Positions 29,168 to 38,213 are shown, counted from the first letter of the stretch. The stretch: 64,000 nucleotides of DNA from Sva-07 sp963728195 (GCA_963728195.1 CAVSIX010000006.1:124001-188000), one strand, 5' to 3'. Program-made: numbers and translations. The notes: a model not told the origin generated them from the sequence alone.

Positions 29168-29532
29168 TTCAGCAGGAGTCCCGCCTTCGCGTCGCCGACA
29201 ACTCGGGCGCCAAGGAAGTGCTGTGCATCAAGGTGCTCGGCGGTACCCGCCGTCGCTACGCCTCGATCGGCGACATCTTCGTCGCGACGGTCAAGGACGC
29301 GATGCCCGGTGCCGGCGTCAAGAAGGGCGAGGTCGTCAAGTGCGTCGTCGTCCGCACCAAGAAGGAGAAGCGTCGTCCCGACGGCAGCTACATCCGCTTC
29401 GACGAGAACGCGGCCGTGCTGATCAAGGACGACCTCACGCCCCGCGGCACCCGCATCTTCGGCCCGGTGGGCCGCGAGCTGCGCGACCGCAAGTTCATGC
29501 GCATCGTGTCGCTGGCACCGGAGGTGCTCTGA
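29164..29532 (+). CDS. rplN: 50S ribosomal protein L14
   Basis: 122 residues, normal L14 at the subunit interface. IQQESRLRVADNSGAKEVLCIKV and the end FMRIVSLAPEVL are diagnostic. The GTG start overlaps the rpsQ stop, and the stop overlaps the rplX ATG (TGATG). Confidence 0.99.
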   Translation: MIQQESRLRVADNSGAKEVLCIKVLGGTRRRYASIGDIFVATVKDAMPGAGVKKGEVVKCVVVRTKKEKRRPDGSYIRFDENAAVLIKDDLTPRGTRIFGPVGRELRDRKFMRIVSLAPEVL

Positions 29533-29837
29533 TGAAACTCAAGAAGGGTGACACCGTCGAGGTGATCACCGGCAAGGACAAGGGCAAGCAGGGCGAGGTC
29601 GCCTTCGTCTTCCCCAAGACCAACAAGATCATCGTGCACGGCGTCAACACGGCGTCCAAGCATCAAAAGGCGCGCCGGGCGAACGAGCCGGGCGGCATCA
29701 TCGAGAAGGACCTGCCCTTCGATGTCAGCAACGTGATGTTGGTGCACAAGGGCAAGAAGGTCCGAGTCGGTTACAAGGTCCAAGACGACGGCAAGAAGGT
29801 CCGCGTCGCCCGCCCGAGCGGAGAGGTGATCGGATGA
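29532..29837 (+). CDS. rplX: 50S ribosomal protein L24
   Basis: 101 residues, a KOW-domain assembly-initiator protein. MKLKKGDTVEVITGKDKGKQG is the KOW motif; GGIIEKDLPFDVSNVMLV is typical of the C-terminal part. The ATG at 29532 fits the family; the same frame remains open upstream by chance. It overlaps both neighbours. Confidence 0.98.
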   Translation: MKLKKGDTVEVITGKDKGKQGEVAFVFPKTNKIIVHGVNTASKHQKARRANEPGGIIEKDLPFDVSNVMLVHKGKKVRVGYKVQDDGKKVRVARPSGEVIG

Positions 29838-30466
29838 GTACCGCAGTCGCCACCGACGTGCCGCGCCTCAAGGCGCGCTACAACGACGAGATCAAGGCAA
29901 AGCTGCAGGACGAGCTGGGAATCCAGAACGTGATGCAGGTGCCCGGTCTCGAGAAGATCGTGATCAACATGGGCGTCGGCCGCGCCGCAGGTCAGCCGTC
30001 GCTCATCGAGGGCTGCGTCGCCGACCTCACCGTGATCTCCGGACAGAAGCCGATCGTCACCAAGGCCCGTACGTCGATCGCCAACTTCAAGTTGCGCGAG
30101 GGACAGGCCATCGGCGTCAAGGTGACGCTGCGCGGTGACCGGATGTGGGAGTTCCTCGACCGACTGATCTCGGTCGCCATCCCCCGTATCCGCGACTTCC
30201 GCGGTCTCCCCGCCAATTCGTGGGATGGCCACGGCAACTACACGTTCGGGCTCAGCGAGCAGACGATGTTCGCCGAGATCGACCCCGACAAGGCCGACCA
30301 GCCTCGTGGTATGGACATCACGATCGTGACCACCGCCCACGAGAACGACGGCGGCAAGGCCCTGCTCGACGCATTCGGTTTCCCCTTCAAGAAGGGTGCC
30401 GACGCCGAGAACGAGCCGCGCAAGAAGAAGACCCGTGGCCCCCGCTACGGCGGCAAGAAGAAGTGA
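29834..30466 (+). CDS. rplE: 50S ribosomal protein L5
   Basis: 210 residues, slightly longer than E. coli (179) at both ends. L5 carries 5S rRNA. VPGLEKIVINMGVGRAAGQ and PRIRDFRGLPANSWDGHGNY are diagnostic. The C-terminus is lysine-rich (EPRKKKTRGPRYGGKKK). The ATG overlaps the rplX stop (ATGA). Confidence 0.98.
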   Translation: MSTAVATDVPRLKARYNDEIKAKLQDELGIQNVMQVPGLEKIVINMGVGRAAGQPSLIEGCVADLTVISGQKPIVTKARTSIANFKLREGQAIGVKVTLRGDRMWEFLDRLISVAIPRIRDFRGLPANSWDGHGNYTFGLSEQTMFAEIDPDKADQPRGMDITIVTTAHENDGGKALLDAFGFPFKKGADAENEPRKKKTRGPRYGGKKK

Positions 30467-30480
30467 GCTGAGGCGACGAC

Positions 30481-30666
30481 ATGGCAAAGAAAGCACTCAT
30501 CAACAAGGCCAACGCGAAGCCGAAGTTCAAGGTTCGCGGCTACACCCGCTGCCGCCGCTGCGGCCGCGCCCGTTCGGTCTACCGCAAGTTCGGCCTCTGC
30601 CGTGTGTGTCTGCGCGAGCTCGCACACGCCGGCGAGATTCCCGGTCTGACGAAGTCGAGCTGGTGA
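30481..30666 (+). CDS. rpsZ: 30S ribosomal protein S14, zinc-type
   Basis: 61 residues, the short type-Z S14 with four zinc-binding cysteines: C24, C27, C40 and C43 (TRCRRCGRA and FGLCRVCLREL). It belongs to the main spc operon copy. No zinc-free paralogue is in this window. Confidence 0.98.
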   Translation: MAKKALINKANAKPKFKVRGYTRCRRCGRARSVYRKFGLCRVCLRELAHAGEIPGLTKSSW

Positions 30667-30679
30667 GGAGACAACCATC

Positions 30680-31081
30680 ATGATGACCGATCCCATCGCC
30701 GACATGCTCACGCGGGTCCGCAACGCGAACACCGCCAAGCACGACGAGGTGCGCATGCCCTCGTCGAAGCAGAAGGTCGCCCTCGCCGAAGTCCTCCGCA
30801 AGGAGGGCTACATCGAGAGCTTCGAGACCGCACCGTCCCCCCGGGGGGTCGGTGAGGTGCTGACCATCAAGATGAAGTACTCGCCCGATCGTGACCGCAC
30901 GATCATGGGCCTGCGTCGCATCTCGACGCCGGGCCTGCGCGTGTACCGCAATGCCGGCACCGTGCCCCGAGTCCTCGGTGGCCTCGGCGTTGCCGTCCTG
31001 TCCACCTCCCAGGGCCTCATGACCGACCGCGAGGCGCGCAAGCGCAACGTCGGCGGCGAGGTCATGTGTTACGTCTGGTGA
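30680..31081 (+). CDS. rpsH: 30S ribosomal protein S8
   Basis: 133 residues, normal S8, central-domain 16S rRNA binder and known translational repressor of the spc operon in E. coli. It starts TDPIADMLTRVRNANTAKHDEV and ends TDREARKRNVGGEVMCYVW. GAGGAGACAACC precedes the ATG. Confidence 0.99.
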   Translation: MMTDPIADMLTRVRNANTAKHDEVRMPSSKQKVALAEVLRKEGYIESFETAPSPRGVGEVLTIKMKYSPDRDRTIMGLRRISTPGLRVYRNAGTVPRVLGGLGVAVLSTSQGLMTDREARKRNVGGEVMCYVW

Positions 31082-31112
31082 ACCGGACCGGAGCGAAGGA
31101 GAAGTAGGAATC

Positions 31113-31655
31113 ATGTCCCGCATCGGAAAGTCACCGATCACGGTGCCCGCCGGCGTCGACGTCAAGGTCGACGGACGCACCATCTCGGTCAAGGGCCCCA
31201 AGGGCACCCTCGAGCGCGAGATCCCCGGCGCCATCACCATCAGCCAGGACGGCGACACGCTCGTGTGCGAACGCCCCAACGACGAGAACAAGACCAAGGC
31301 GATGCACGGGCTCACCCGCAGCCTGGTCAACAACATGGTGATCGGCGTCACCGACGGCTTCACCAAGAACCTCGAGATCGTCGGCGTCGGCTACCGCGCC
31401 GAGGCGCAGGGTCCAACCGCTCTTCGCCTCAACCTCGGATTCAGCCATTCGGTCGACGTCAAGGCGCCCGAGGGCATCACGTTCGAGGTGCCCGCCCAGA
31501 CACAGGTGATCGTGTCGGGCATCGACAAAGAAGTGGTCGGCCAGGTGGCCGCCAACATCCGCAGCATCCGCAAGCCCGAGCCGTACAAGGGCAAGGGCGT
31601 CCGCTACGCGGGCGAGCGTGTGGTGCGCAAGGCCGGCAAGGCCGGAAAGAAGTAA
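31113..31655 (+). CDS. rplF: 50S ribosomal protein L6
   Basis: 180 residues, two tandem L6 domains near the factor-binding site. SRIGKSPITVPAGVDVKVDG opens it and RKPEPYKGKGVRYAGE closes the second domain. GAAGGAGAAG upstream is a good ribosome binding site. Confidence 0.99.
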   Translation: MSRIGKSPITVPAGVDVKVDGRTISVKGPKGTLEREIPGAITISQDGDTLVCERPNDENKTKAMHGLTRSLVNNMVIGVTDGFTKNLEIVGVGYRAEAQGPTALRLNLGFSHSVDVKAPEGITFEVPAQTQVIVSGIDKEVVGQVAANIRSIRKPEPYKGKGVRYAGERVVRKAGKAGKK

Positions 31656-31666
31656 CGGAGCGTCTC

Positions 31667-32035
31667 ATGACCAAGATCGCCCAAGCACGCCGCAGTGGCC
31701 GTATCCGCCGCCATCGCCGCGTCCGCAAGAAGATCCACGGCACCGCAGCACGTCCCCGTCTGGCCGTGTACCGGTCGAACAAGCACCTGTCGGTACAGGT
31801 CATCGACGACGATGCCGGCACCACCTTGGCCGCTGCGTCCACCAACGAAGCCGACCTGCGCGCTGCCGGTTCGGGTTCGAGCGTCGAGGCGGCCGCCCGC
31901 GTCGGCCAACTCATCGCCGAGCGCACCAAGGCCGCCGGTGTCGACCAGGTCGTGTTCGACCGTGGTGGGTTCGCCTACCACGGCCGCATCGCCGCCGTGG
32001 CGTCCGCCGCTCGTGAAGCAGGACTGGAGTTCTGA
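31667..32035 (+). CDS. rplR: 50S ribosomal protein L18
   Basis: 122 residues, normal L18, the 5S rRNA binder. The basic N-terminus RRSGRIRRHRRVRKKIHGTAARPRLAV and the end FDRGGFAYHGRIAAVASAAREAGLEF are diagnostic. The ATG at 31667 is 11 bp after the rplF stop. The stop overlaps the rpsE ATG. Confidence 0.98.
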   Translation: MTKIAQARRSGRIRRHRRVRKKIHGTAARPRLAVYRSNKHLSVQVIDDDAGTTLAAASTNEADLRAAGSGSSVEAAARVGQLIAERTKAAGVDQVVFDRGGFAYHGRIAAVASAAREAGLEF

Positions 32036-32694
32036 TGGCATTTCCCACCAACAATCCCGGTGACAACCGCGGCGGCGGCCGCGACAACCGCGACAACCGA
32101 GGCCGTGACGGTCGTGACAGCCGTGACGGCGACGACAGCGGTCTGCGCGAGTCGCGCGTCATCACCATCAACCGTGTCGCCAAGGTCGTCAAGGGCGGTC
32201 GCCGGTTCTCGTTCACCGCGCTCGTGGTGATCGGTGACGGCAACGGCCGCGTCGGCCTCGGCTACGGCAAGGCCAAAGAGGTCCCCCTCGCGATCCAGAA
32301 GGGCACCGAGGAGGCCAAGCGCAATCTGTTCGAGGTGCCGATGGCCGGCAGCACGATCATCCATCCCGTCCTCGGTACCACCGGTGGCGGCAAGGTCATG
32401 ATGAAGCCGGCCGCACCCGGTACCGGCGTGATCGCCGGTGGCGCCGCCCGCGTCATCCTCGAAGAGGCCGGCGTGCACGACGTGCTCTGCAAGTCGCTCG
32501 GTTCGGCGAACCACATCAACGTGGCGCGCGCCACCGTTGCCGGACTCAAGTCGCTGCAACGCCCCGACGAGATCGCGGCACGCCGCGGGCTCCCGGCGGA
32601 CGAGTTCGTGCCCAAGGGCCTGTTGACCGCCTACAACGAACGCCAGAAGAGCCGCGCCGGTGTGGCTGCGGCCCCCACCGGAGGTGCCGAATGA
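32035..32694 (+). CDS. rpsE: 30S ribosomal protein S5 with Arg/Asp/Gly-rich N-terminus
   Basis: 219 residues against 167 in E. coli. The core has RVAKVVKGGRRFSFTALVVIGDGNG and the C-terminal VARATVAGLKSL. Residues 5-36 are a low-complexity segment with repeated RDNRD, GRDGRD and SRDGDD, a disordered extension seen in several actinobacterial S5 proteins. The start overlaps the rplR stop (TGATG), and the stop overlaps the rpmD ATG (ATGA). Confidence 0.98.
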   Translation: MAFPTNNPGDNRGGGRDNRDNRGRDGRDSRDGDDSGLRESRVITINRVAKVVKGGRRFSFTALVVIGDGNGRVGLGYGKAKEVPLAIQKGTEEAKRNLFEVPMAGSTIIHPVLGTTGGGKVMMKPAAPGTGVIAGGAARVILEEAGVHDVLCKSLGSANHINVARATVAGLKSLQRPDEIAARRGLPADEFVPKGLLTAYNERQKSRAGVAAAPTGGAE

Positions 32695-32909
32695 GTTCGT
32701 CGACCGCCAACACGGCCACGATCACCGTCACGCAGATCAAGTCGTCGATCGGCACCAAGCCCAAGCACCGTGGCACGCTGCGGGCGCTCGGGCTGGGCAA
32801 GATCGGTTCCTCGAACACCCTGCCCGACCGTCCCGAGATCCGCGGCATGATCGCCCGGGTCCCGCACCTCCTCGAGGTGTCCGACGCAGCAGACACGAAA
32901 GCGAGCTGA
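32691..32909 (+). CDS. rpmD: 50S ribosomal protein L30
   Basis: 72 residues. ATITVTQIKSSIGTKPKHRGTLRALGLGKIG is the bacterial L30 fold start. A short Ser/Thr stretch precedes it and a short tail follows. It is coupled to rpsE by ATGA overlap and lies 3 bp from rplO. Confidence 0.97.
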   Translation: MSSSTANTATITVTQIKSSIGTKPKHRGTLRALGLGKIGSSNTLPDRPEIRGMIARVPHLLEVSDAADTKAS

Positions 32910-32912
32910 CCC

Positions 32913-33425
32913 ATGCAGGTCCATGACCTCGCGCCGGCACCCGGCGCCAAGAAGAACGCGAAGCGCGTCGGTCGCGGTACCGGCGGCAAGGGCGGCAAGA
33001 CCGCCGGTCGCGGCAGCAAGGGCCAGCGCGCCCGCAACACGGTGGCGCGCGGCTTCGAAGGCGGCCAGACGCCGCTGAAGCAGCGTGTCCCGAAGCTGAA
33101 GGGGTTCACCAACCCGTTCCGGGTCGAGTACCAAGCCGTCAACCTCGACGCACTGGGTGCACTGGTCGACAAGACCGGCGACGCCACGGTCACCCCCGAG
33201 GTGCTCGCTGCGAACGGTGTCGTTCGGAAGAAGTCGTTCGTGAAGGTGCTCGCCCGAGGCGAGATCACGACCAAGGTCGACCTCCACGTCCATGCGATCT
33301 CTGCCGCCGCTGAAGCTGCCGTCACGGCCGCGGGCGGTACGGTGACGCTGATCGAGCTGCCCTTCCGCGAGGAAGGCAAGGCTGGTCGGCCCGCCGTCAA
33401 GGGCAACCAGTTCGCGAACCGCTGA
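32913..33425 (+). CDS. rplO: 50S ribosomal protein L15
   Basis: 170 residues. The N-terminal Gly/Lys-rich extension VGRGTGGKGGKTAGRGSKGQ threads into 23S rRNA. The C-terminal domain ends FREEGKAGRPAVKGNQFANR. The gene precedes secY by 49 bp, a canonical order. Confidence 0.98.
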   Translation: MQVHDLAPAPGAKKNAKRVGRGTGGKGGKTAGRGSKGQRARNTVARGFEGGQTPLKQRVPKLKGFTNPFRVEYQAVNLDALGALVDKTGDATVTPEVLAANGVVRKKSFVKVLARGEITTKVDLHVHAISAAAEAAVTAAGGTVTLIELPFREEGKAGRPAVKGNQFANR

Positions 33426-33474
33426 TCACAGCGTCCCGTCCATCCCCTTCCCCCATCGCACAGGAGTGTTCTGA

Positions 33475-34797
33475 GTGTTCTCGCAACTGGCGAACATCTG
33501 GAGGGTCCACGACCTTCGCAACAAGCTCCTGTTCGTCGTCGCAATGGTCGCCGTCTACCGCCTCGGCGTCTTCGTCCGGGTCCCCGGTGTCGACCCCATC
33601 GCGATCGAGCAGTTGCGCGAGTCGGCCGGCCAGCAGGGAGCGCTCGGCTTCTTGAACCTGTTCTCGGGCGGTGCGTTCGAGAGCTTCTCGATCTTCGCGC
33701 TCGGCATCATGCCGTACATCACGGCGAGCATCATCATGCAGGTGCTCGGCGTCGTGATCCCCAAGCTCGAGGAGCTGCAGAACGAGGGCGCGGTCGGCCA
33801 GCGCAAGATCACGCAGTACACCCGCTACGTCACGATCGGCCTCGCCACGCTGCAGGCGACCGGCCTGGTGTTCATCTTCGGCACCGGTCGCGGCACCGCC
33901 TTCTTCTCCGCCGCCAGTGCAGCACCGACCGTGCCGCTGTTGCCCGACGGCGTCTGGCCGCGCGGCTACCTGATCATCCCGACACTCGTCGTCGGCACCG
34001 CGGTGCTGATGTGGATGGCCGAGCTGATCAGCCAGCGAGGTATCGGCAACGGCATGTCGATGATCATCTTCGCCTCGGTCGTGTCCAGCCTGCCGGGCGG
34101 GTTCTGGAGCATCCTGCAGTTGAACAAGGTGTTCTGGTTCGTCGCCATGATCGTCCTGACGCTCGGCATCATCGTCGCCGTCGTGTACGTCGAACTCGGC
34201 CAGCGGCGCATCCCCGTGCAGTTCGCGAAACGTGTGGTCGGGCGTCGCATGATGGGTGGGCAGAACACCTACATCCCGTTGAAGGTCAACCAGTCCGGCG
34301 TCATCCCCATCATCTTCGCGAGTTCGATCCTGCTGCTGCCGGTGATCTTCACGCAGTTCCTCGGTTCGGGAGAGGGCTGGCGGGGCGAGATCGCGTCGTT
34401 CGTCGACAAGTACATCGTCAACCCGCAGAACTTCGTCTACATCTCGATCTTCGCCTTGATGATCATCGCGTTCGCGTACTTCTACAACTCGATTGCGTTC
34501 GACCCGGTGCGCCAGGCCGACCAGCTTCGCCGCCAGGGCGGGTTCATCCCCGGTGTCCGCCCCGGTCCGCAGACCGAGCGCTACCTCGGCAAGGCGGTCA
34601 ACCGCATCACCCTGCCCGGCGCCGTGTTCATCGCGATCATCGCCGTGTTGCCCTACATCCTGCTGATCATCGCCGGCATCAACTCGTTCGGGTTCGCCGG
34701 CACCAGCGTGCTGATCTCGGTCGGCGTGGCGCTCGAGCTGATGCGCCAGATCGACAGCCAGCTGACGCTGCGCAACTACGAGGGATTCCTCAAGTAG
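33475..34797 (+). CDS. secY: Protein translocase channel subunit SecY
   Basis: 440 residues with about ten transmembrane helices. The channel forms with SecE and SecG. ALGIMPYITASIIMQ (TM2 area), the central GIGNGMSMIIF and the basic cytoplasmic loop VKQ-like QFAKRVVGRRMMGGQNTYIPLK are typical. The C-terminal loop FIPGVRPGPQTERYL is the ribosome/SecA contact. The start is GTG 33475 after AGGAG. Confidence 0.98.
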   Translation: MFSQLANIWRVHDLRNKLLFVVAMVAVYRLGVFVRVPGVDPIAIEQLRESAGQQGALGFLNLFSGGAFESFSIFALGIMPYITASIIMQVLGVVIPKLEELQNEGAVGQRKITQYTRYVTIGLATLQATGLVFIFGTGRGTAFFSAASAAPTVPLLPDGVWPRGYLIIPTLVVGTAVLMWMAELISQRGIGNGMSMIIFASVVSSLPGGFWSILQLNKVFWFVAMIVLTLGIIVAVVYVELGQRRIPVQFAKRVVGRRMMGGQNTYIPLKVNQSGVIPIIFASSILLLPVIFTQFLGSGEGWRGEIASFVDKYIVNPQNFVYISIFALMIIAFAYFYNSIAFDPVRQADQLRRQGGFIPGVRPGPQTERYLGKAVNRITLPGAVFIAIIAVLPYILLIIAGINSFGFAGTSVLISVGVALELMRQIDSQLTLRNYEGFLK

Positions 34798-34803
34798 GTC
34801 GCC

Positions 34804-35463
34804 GTGATCCCCGGCGCCCGCCTCATCATCCTCGGGCGACAGGGTGCAGGCAAGGGCACGCAGTGCGTGCGATTGTCCCGGCACTTCGTCGTTCCCCACA
34901 TCTCGACCGGTGACATGCTGCGCGCCGCCGTGCGCGAGGGCACCGAACTGGGCTTGATGGCCAAGCAGGTGATGGATGCGGGGGGCCTCGTCGGCGACGA
35001 GATCATGATCGGGCTCGTCGACCAGCGCCTCTCGGCGCCGGACGCATCGACCCGCGGCTACATCCTCGACGGGTTCCCTCGTACGATCGAACAGGCCGAT
35101 GCGCTCGACGCGATCGCCGACGGACGTCCGATCGACGTCGTGCTCGACCTCAACGTGCCACGCGAGATCGTGCTGGAGCGGATCTCGGCGCGCCGGGTCT
35201 GCCGCGACTGTGGCACGAACTACACGTCGGCGGGCAACGACCCCGACCCGTGGATCTGTGACGTCTGCGGTGGCGACGTCCAACAGCGTGCCGACGACAC
35301 GCCCGAGTCGGTGAACCGTCGCCTCGACCTGTACGAGGAGCAGACGTTCCCCTTGATCAAGCATTACGGCGATCAGAACCGTCTCGTCGTCATCAACGGC
35401 ATCGGCCATCCCGATGCGGTCTTCGATCGCCTGGTCAAAGCGGTCGAGTCGAACCGGAACTGA
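34804..35463 (+). CDS. adk: Adenylate kinase
   Basis: 219 residues, long-lid type. It interconverts AMP+ATP and 2 ADP. The P-loop GRQGAGKGT lies at about 11-19. The AMP-binding region is HISTGDMLRAAV and the DGFPRT motif lies near residue 87. The lid holds a CRDCGTNY...CDVCGG four-cysteine zinc site. The GTG start lies 6 bp after secY. In many genomes map and infA come next; map is not present here. Confidence 0.98.
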   Translation: MIPGARLIILGRQGAGKGTQCVRLSRHFVVPHISTGDMLRAAVREGTELGLMAKQVMDAGGLVGDEIMIGLVDQRLSAPDASTRGYILDGFPRTIEQADALDAIADGRPIDVVLDLNVPREIVLERISARRVCRDCGTNYTSAGNDPDPWICDVCGGDVQQRADDTPESVNRRLDLYEEQTFPLIKHYGDQNRLVVINGIGHPDAVFDRLVKAVESNRN

Positions 35464-35523
35464 CCGGTCGAAGGCGGTCGCTCCGGTCGGGCACGGATGC
35501 GCTGTCAACGCCATACTCGTGTG

Positions 35524-36189
35524 ATGGGCGATGTGGCACCGCAGCGGACACGTCGTCGGGGGCGCCCTCCGGCGACCGACTCCGCCGACACGTGGCGCTC
35601 GATCATCGACAACGCCCGTCGCCTGTTCGCCGTGCGCGGGTACGGCGGTGTCACGAACAAGGAACTCGCTGCAGCGTCGGGCATCACCACCGCGGCGCTG
35701 TACCACTACGTCGAGTCGAAGCTCGACCTCTACGTCGCCGTGCACCGCGACATGCAGCAACGTGTGTACGGCCGGTTCGTCGAAGCGGTCGAGGCGTCGG
35801 AGACCTTCCTCGGCCAGTTCGAGGGCCTGCTCGAGGCGGCGCACGTGATGAACGTCGAAGACCACACACTGGCGTTGTTCGTCGGCACGGTACGCAGTGA
35901 CATGCGACGGTTCCCCGAGATCGCCGATCGGCTGGCCCGCGCCGACGCCGCGCGCGACGACTTCTTCGTCGGCATCGTCGACACCGGCGTCGCCACCGGC
36001 GAGATCAGAGTCGAAGACCGCGAGCGGATGGCGGAGTTCATCCGCGTGATGCTGATCGGCCTCACCGAGGGAGCCTCGCAGGACACCGCCCAGCACCGCG
36101 GTGCGATCGATGCGATCCGCTCACTCCTGCGCGGCGAGCTGCTCAGTGCGCCCGGCCACGCTGGAGGCGGCCCGGCCGCGCACCGGTGA
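35524..36189 (+). CDS. TetR-family transcriptional regulator
   Basis: 221 residues from ATG 35524 (an ATG at 35497 would add nine residues). The N-terminal helix-turn-helix RRLFAVRGYGGVTNKELAAASGITTAALYHYVESKLDLYVAV is clear, at about 28-70. The ligand-binding domain is variable, with no recognisable ligand. The 3' end overlaps the convergent amidohydrolase gene by 47 bp. It may regulate that gene or a distant target; no operator could be assigned. Confidence 0.88.
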   Translation: MGDVAPQRTRRRGRPPATDSADTWRSIIDNARRLFAVRGYGGVTNKELAAASGITTAALYHYVESKLDLYVAVHRDMQQRVYGRFVEAVEASETFLGQFEGLLEAAHVMNVEDHTLALFVGTVRSDMRRFPEIADRLARADAARDDFFVGIVDTGVATGEIRVEDRERMAEFIRVMLIGLTEGASQDTAQHRGAIDAIRSLLRGELLSAPGHAGGGPAAHR

Positions 36190-37882
36190 GCACACCACCT
36201 TCGGCGATCACCTCGCCCCGCTTGACGGTGGCGAGGTAGCCGTCGGCAGCCTGCATCAACCGGGTGCCGCCGGCGGGAAGGTCGGCGACGAGCACCGGCG
36301 GATGCAGCGTCAGGCGGGCGTGATCGATGACGTTGACGTCCGCGAGCATCCCGGGGGCGATCACGCCGCGGTCGTGCCAGCCGACGTGGCGGGCCGTGCG
36401 CTGGGTCTGCTGGTGCACGACGTACTCCAGCGGGAGCTGCGCACCGCGCGAACGGTCGCGGGTCCAGTGGGTGATCGCAGTGGTGGGGAAGCTGCCGTCG
36501 CAGATCGAGTTGCAGTGCGCTCCGGCGTCGGACAGCCCGAACATCGAGTTCGGCGAACTGAGCATGTCGCGGACGTCGTCGAGGTCGCCTCGGGCGTAGT
36601 TCATCAGCGGCACGTACAGCAGCCGACCGCCGTCGTCGTCGAGCAGGAGGTCGTACAGGAACTCGTCGGGGCGGGCGCCGACCGCCGCAGCACGGCCGGC
36701 GACGCTGTCGGCCGGGGTCGGCTCGTAGTCCGGAGGGTCCGAGAGTGGATACATCCGGTCGTATCCCGAGTGCAGGATCCCCACGAACCCCGATGGGCTC
36801 GACGCGGCGTGCTCGTCGAGCAGCCTTCGGCGAACGTCCGGATCGCGGAGGCGGCTGAGGCGTTCTGCAGCATCCAGCGTGTGCAACTGCCGGTACGACG
36901 CGCAGAACATGAACGGGTTCGCCGTCGCCTGCAGGCCGAGCAGTACACCGATCGGGCGCACCGCCACCTGCGCCTTGACGTCGGCGCCGGCAGCGTTCCA
37001 CTCGGCGATGGCCGCCAGCAGCTCGCGGAACCGTCCAGGTGCGTCGTCGTTCTGTTGGACCGTGAAGCTCAGCGGTCGACCGACCTCGGCGGCGATCCGC
37101 CCGAGCAGCTCGATCTCGTGGGCGACGAGCTCGTCGTCGGTCGACTGGTAGGCATCCGAGATCAGCTGGACGACGCCGGTGCCCGCCCGCCGCAGTGCGC
37201 TGGCGATGCCGAGAACCTCGTCGGTCCCGGCGCGCAGCGTTCCGATCTGCTGGCCCCGAGAGGTGCGATGGACGTAGGTGCGTGAGGTGGTGAAACCGAG
37301 CGCACCGGCATGGATCGCCTCCTCGCACAGCTGAGACATCCGCTCGATCTCCTCGGGCGTGGCGATCGCCTCGACGTCGGCACCGCGGTCACCCATCACG
37401 TAGGTGCGCAGCGCCGCATGCGGCACCTGCGTGCCGACGTCGACCGTCCATCGCAGCCCGTCGAGCAGGTCGAGGTACTCGGGGAACGACTCCCACCCCC
37501 ACGTCATGCCTTCGCTGAGCGCGGTGCCGGGAATGTCCTCGACGCCCTCGAGCAACTCGATCAGGAAGCCGTGCTGGTCGGGTCGCACGGGCGCGAACCC
37601 GACCCCGCAGTTACCGAGCAGGACGGTGGTGACGCCGTTGACCGACGACGGGGCGACGTCGGGGTCCCAGGTGACCTGGCCGTCGTAGTGGGTGTGGATG
37701 TCCACCCACCCGGGCGTGACGATCATGCCCTCGGCGTCGATCTCGCGGTGTCCTCGACCGACCGAGCCGTCGGTCTCCTCGACGGCCACGATCGTGGTCC
37801 CGTCGACTGCGATGTCGGCCCGACGACGGTCGGCGCCGGTTCCGTCGACCACCGTGCCGTCGCGGATCACCAGGTCATGCAT
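36143..37882 (-). CDS. N-acyl-D-amino-acid deacylase-like amidohydrolase
   Basis: 579 residues. Amidohydrolase superfamily: the N-terminal beta-sandwich strand DLVIRDGTVVDGTGADRRRADIAVDG leads to the metal motif DIHTHYDGQ (HxH at about 62-64). GVTTVLLGNCGVGFAPVRP near 84-102 is typical of D-aminoacylase/N-acyl-D-amino-acid deacylases. Late motifs GLSDAGAHCNSICDG and an Asp region fit. It probably deacylates N-acyl-D-amino acids; specificity is not proved. It interrupts the spc-alpha junction on the minus strand, and its 3' end overlaps the TetR gene by 47 bp. Confidence 0.85.
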   Translation of the reverse strand: MHDLVIRDGTVVDGTGADRRRADIAVDGTTIVAVEETDGSVGRGHREIDAEGMIVTPGWVDIHTHYDGQVTWDPDVAPSSVNGVTTVLLGNCGVGFAPVRPDQHGFLIELLEGVEDIPGTALSEGMTWGWESFPEYLDLLDGLRWTVDVGTQVPHAALRTYVMGDRGADVEAIATPEEIERMSQLCEEAIHAGALGFTTSRTYVHRTSRGQQIGTLRAGTDEVLGIASALRRAGTGVVQLISDAYQSTDDELVAHEIELLGRIAAEVGRPLSFTVQQNDDAPGRFRELLAAIAEWNAAGADVKAQVAVRPIGVLLGLQATANPFMFCASYRQLHTLDAAERLSRLRDPDVRRRLLDEHAASSPSGFVGILHSGYDRMYPLSDPPDYEPTPADSVAGRAAAVGARPDEFLYDLLLDDDGGRLLYVPLMNYARGDLDDVRDMLSSPNSMFGLSDAGAHCNSICDGSFPTTAITHWTRDRSRGAQLPLEYVVHQQTQRTARHVGWHDRGVIAPGMLADVNVIDHARLTLHPPVLVADLPAGGTRLMQAADGYLATVKRGEVIAEGGVLTGARPGRLQRGRAH

Positions 37883-38213
37883 CTCCGAACGCTAGCAATC
37901 AGGGCCACTTGCCGTTTGGGTCGGGTTCTGGGTGGCCCGGCCCACCCGGAATCCGACACAAACGTGGGGTGGCGAGCCTGAGGTCGCGGGACATAGCACA
38001 CCGCGCCAGAATTCCGGCGGACCGCGCCATTGGATCTGACAAAGAGCGCCGCTAGCATGACACGCCGGTCTGTTCGCGGACCGCGGTGCACCATGGTGGC
38101 GCAGGCCGACACGGTGTCCGAAACACTGCAAGTTCGTCAAACCCGGGTCCGTCGGCGTGTGCTGTCGTGCCCGATTCCGTCCCGCCAGATCCGAAACGAG
38201 TGAGGAGAAGCCC
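37883..38213 (+). other. Divergent spacer upstream of infA
   Basis: 331 bp with no credible gene. It contains a GGGTGG/CCACCC hairpin (37930-37947), an infA promoter candidate (38030-38058), an untranslated leader of about 150 nt and a GAGGAG Shine-Dalgarno (38202-38207). Confidence 0.6.
38030..38058 (+). promoter_or_regulatory. Predicted promoter of infA-rpmJ-rpsM operon
   Basis: -35 TTGGAT (38030-38035), 17-bp spacer, -10 TAGCAT (38053-38058). It is almost the same form as the rplC promoter at 23289-23317. Confidence 0.6.
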
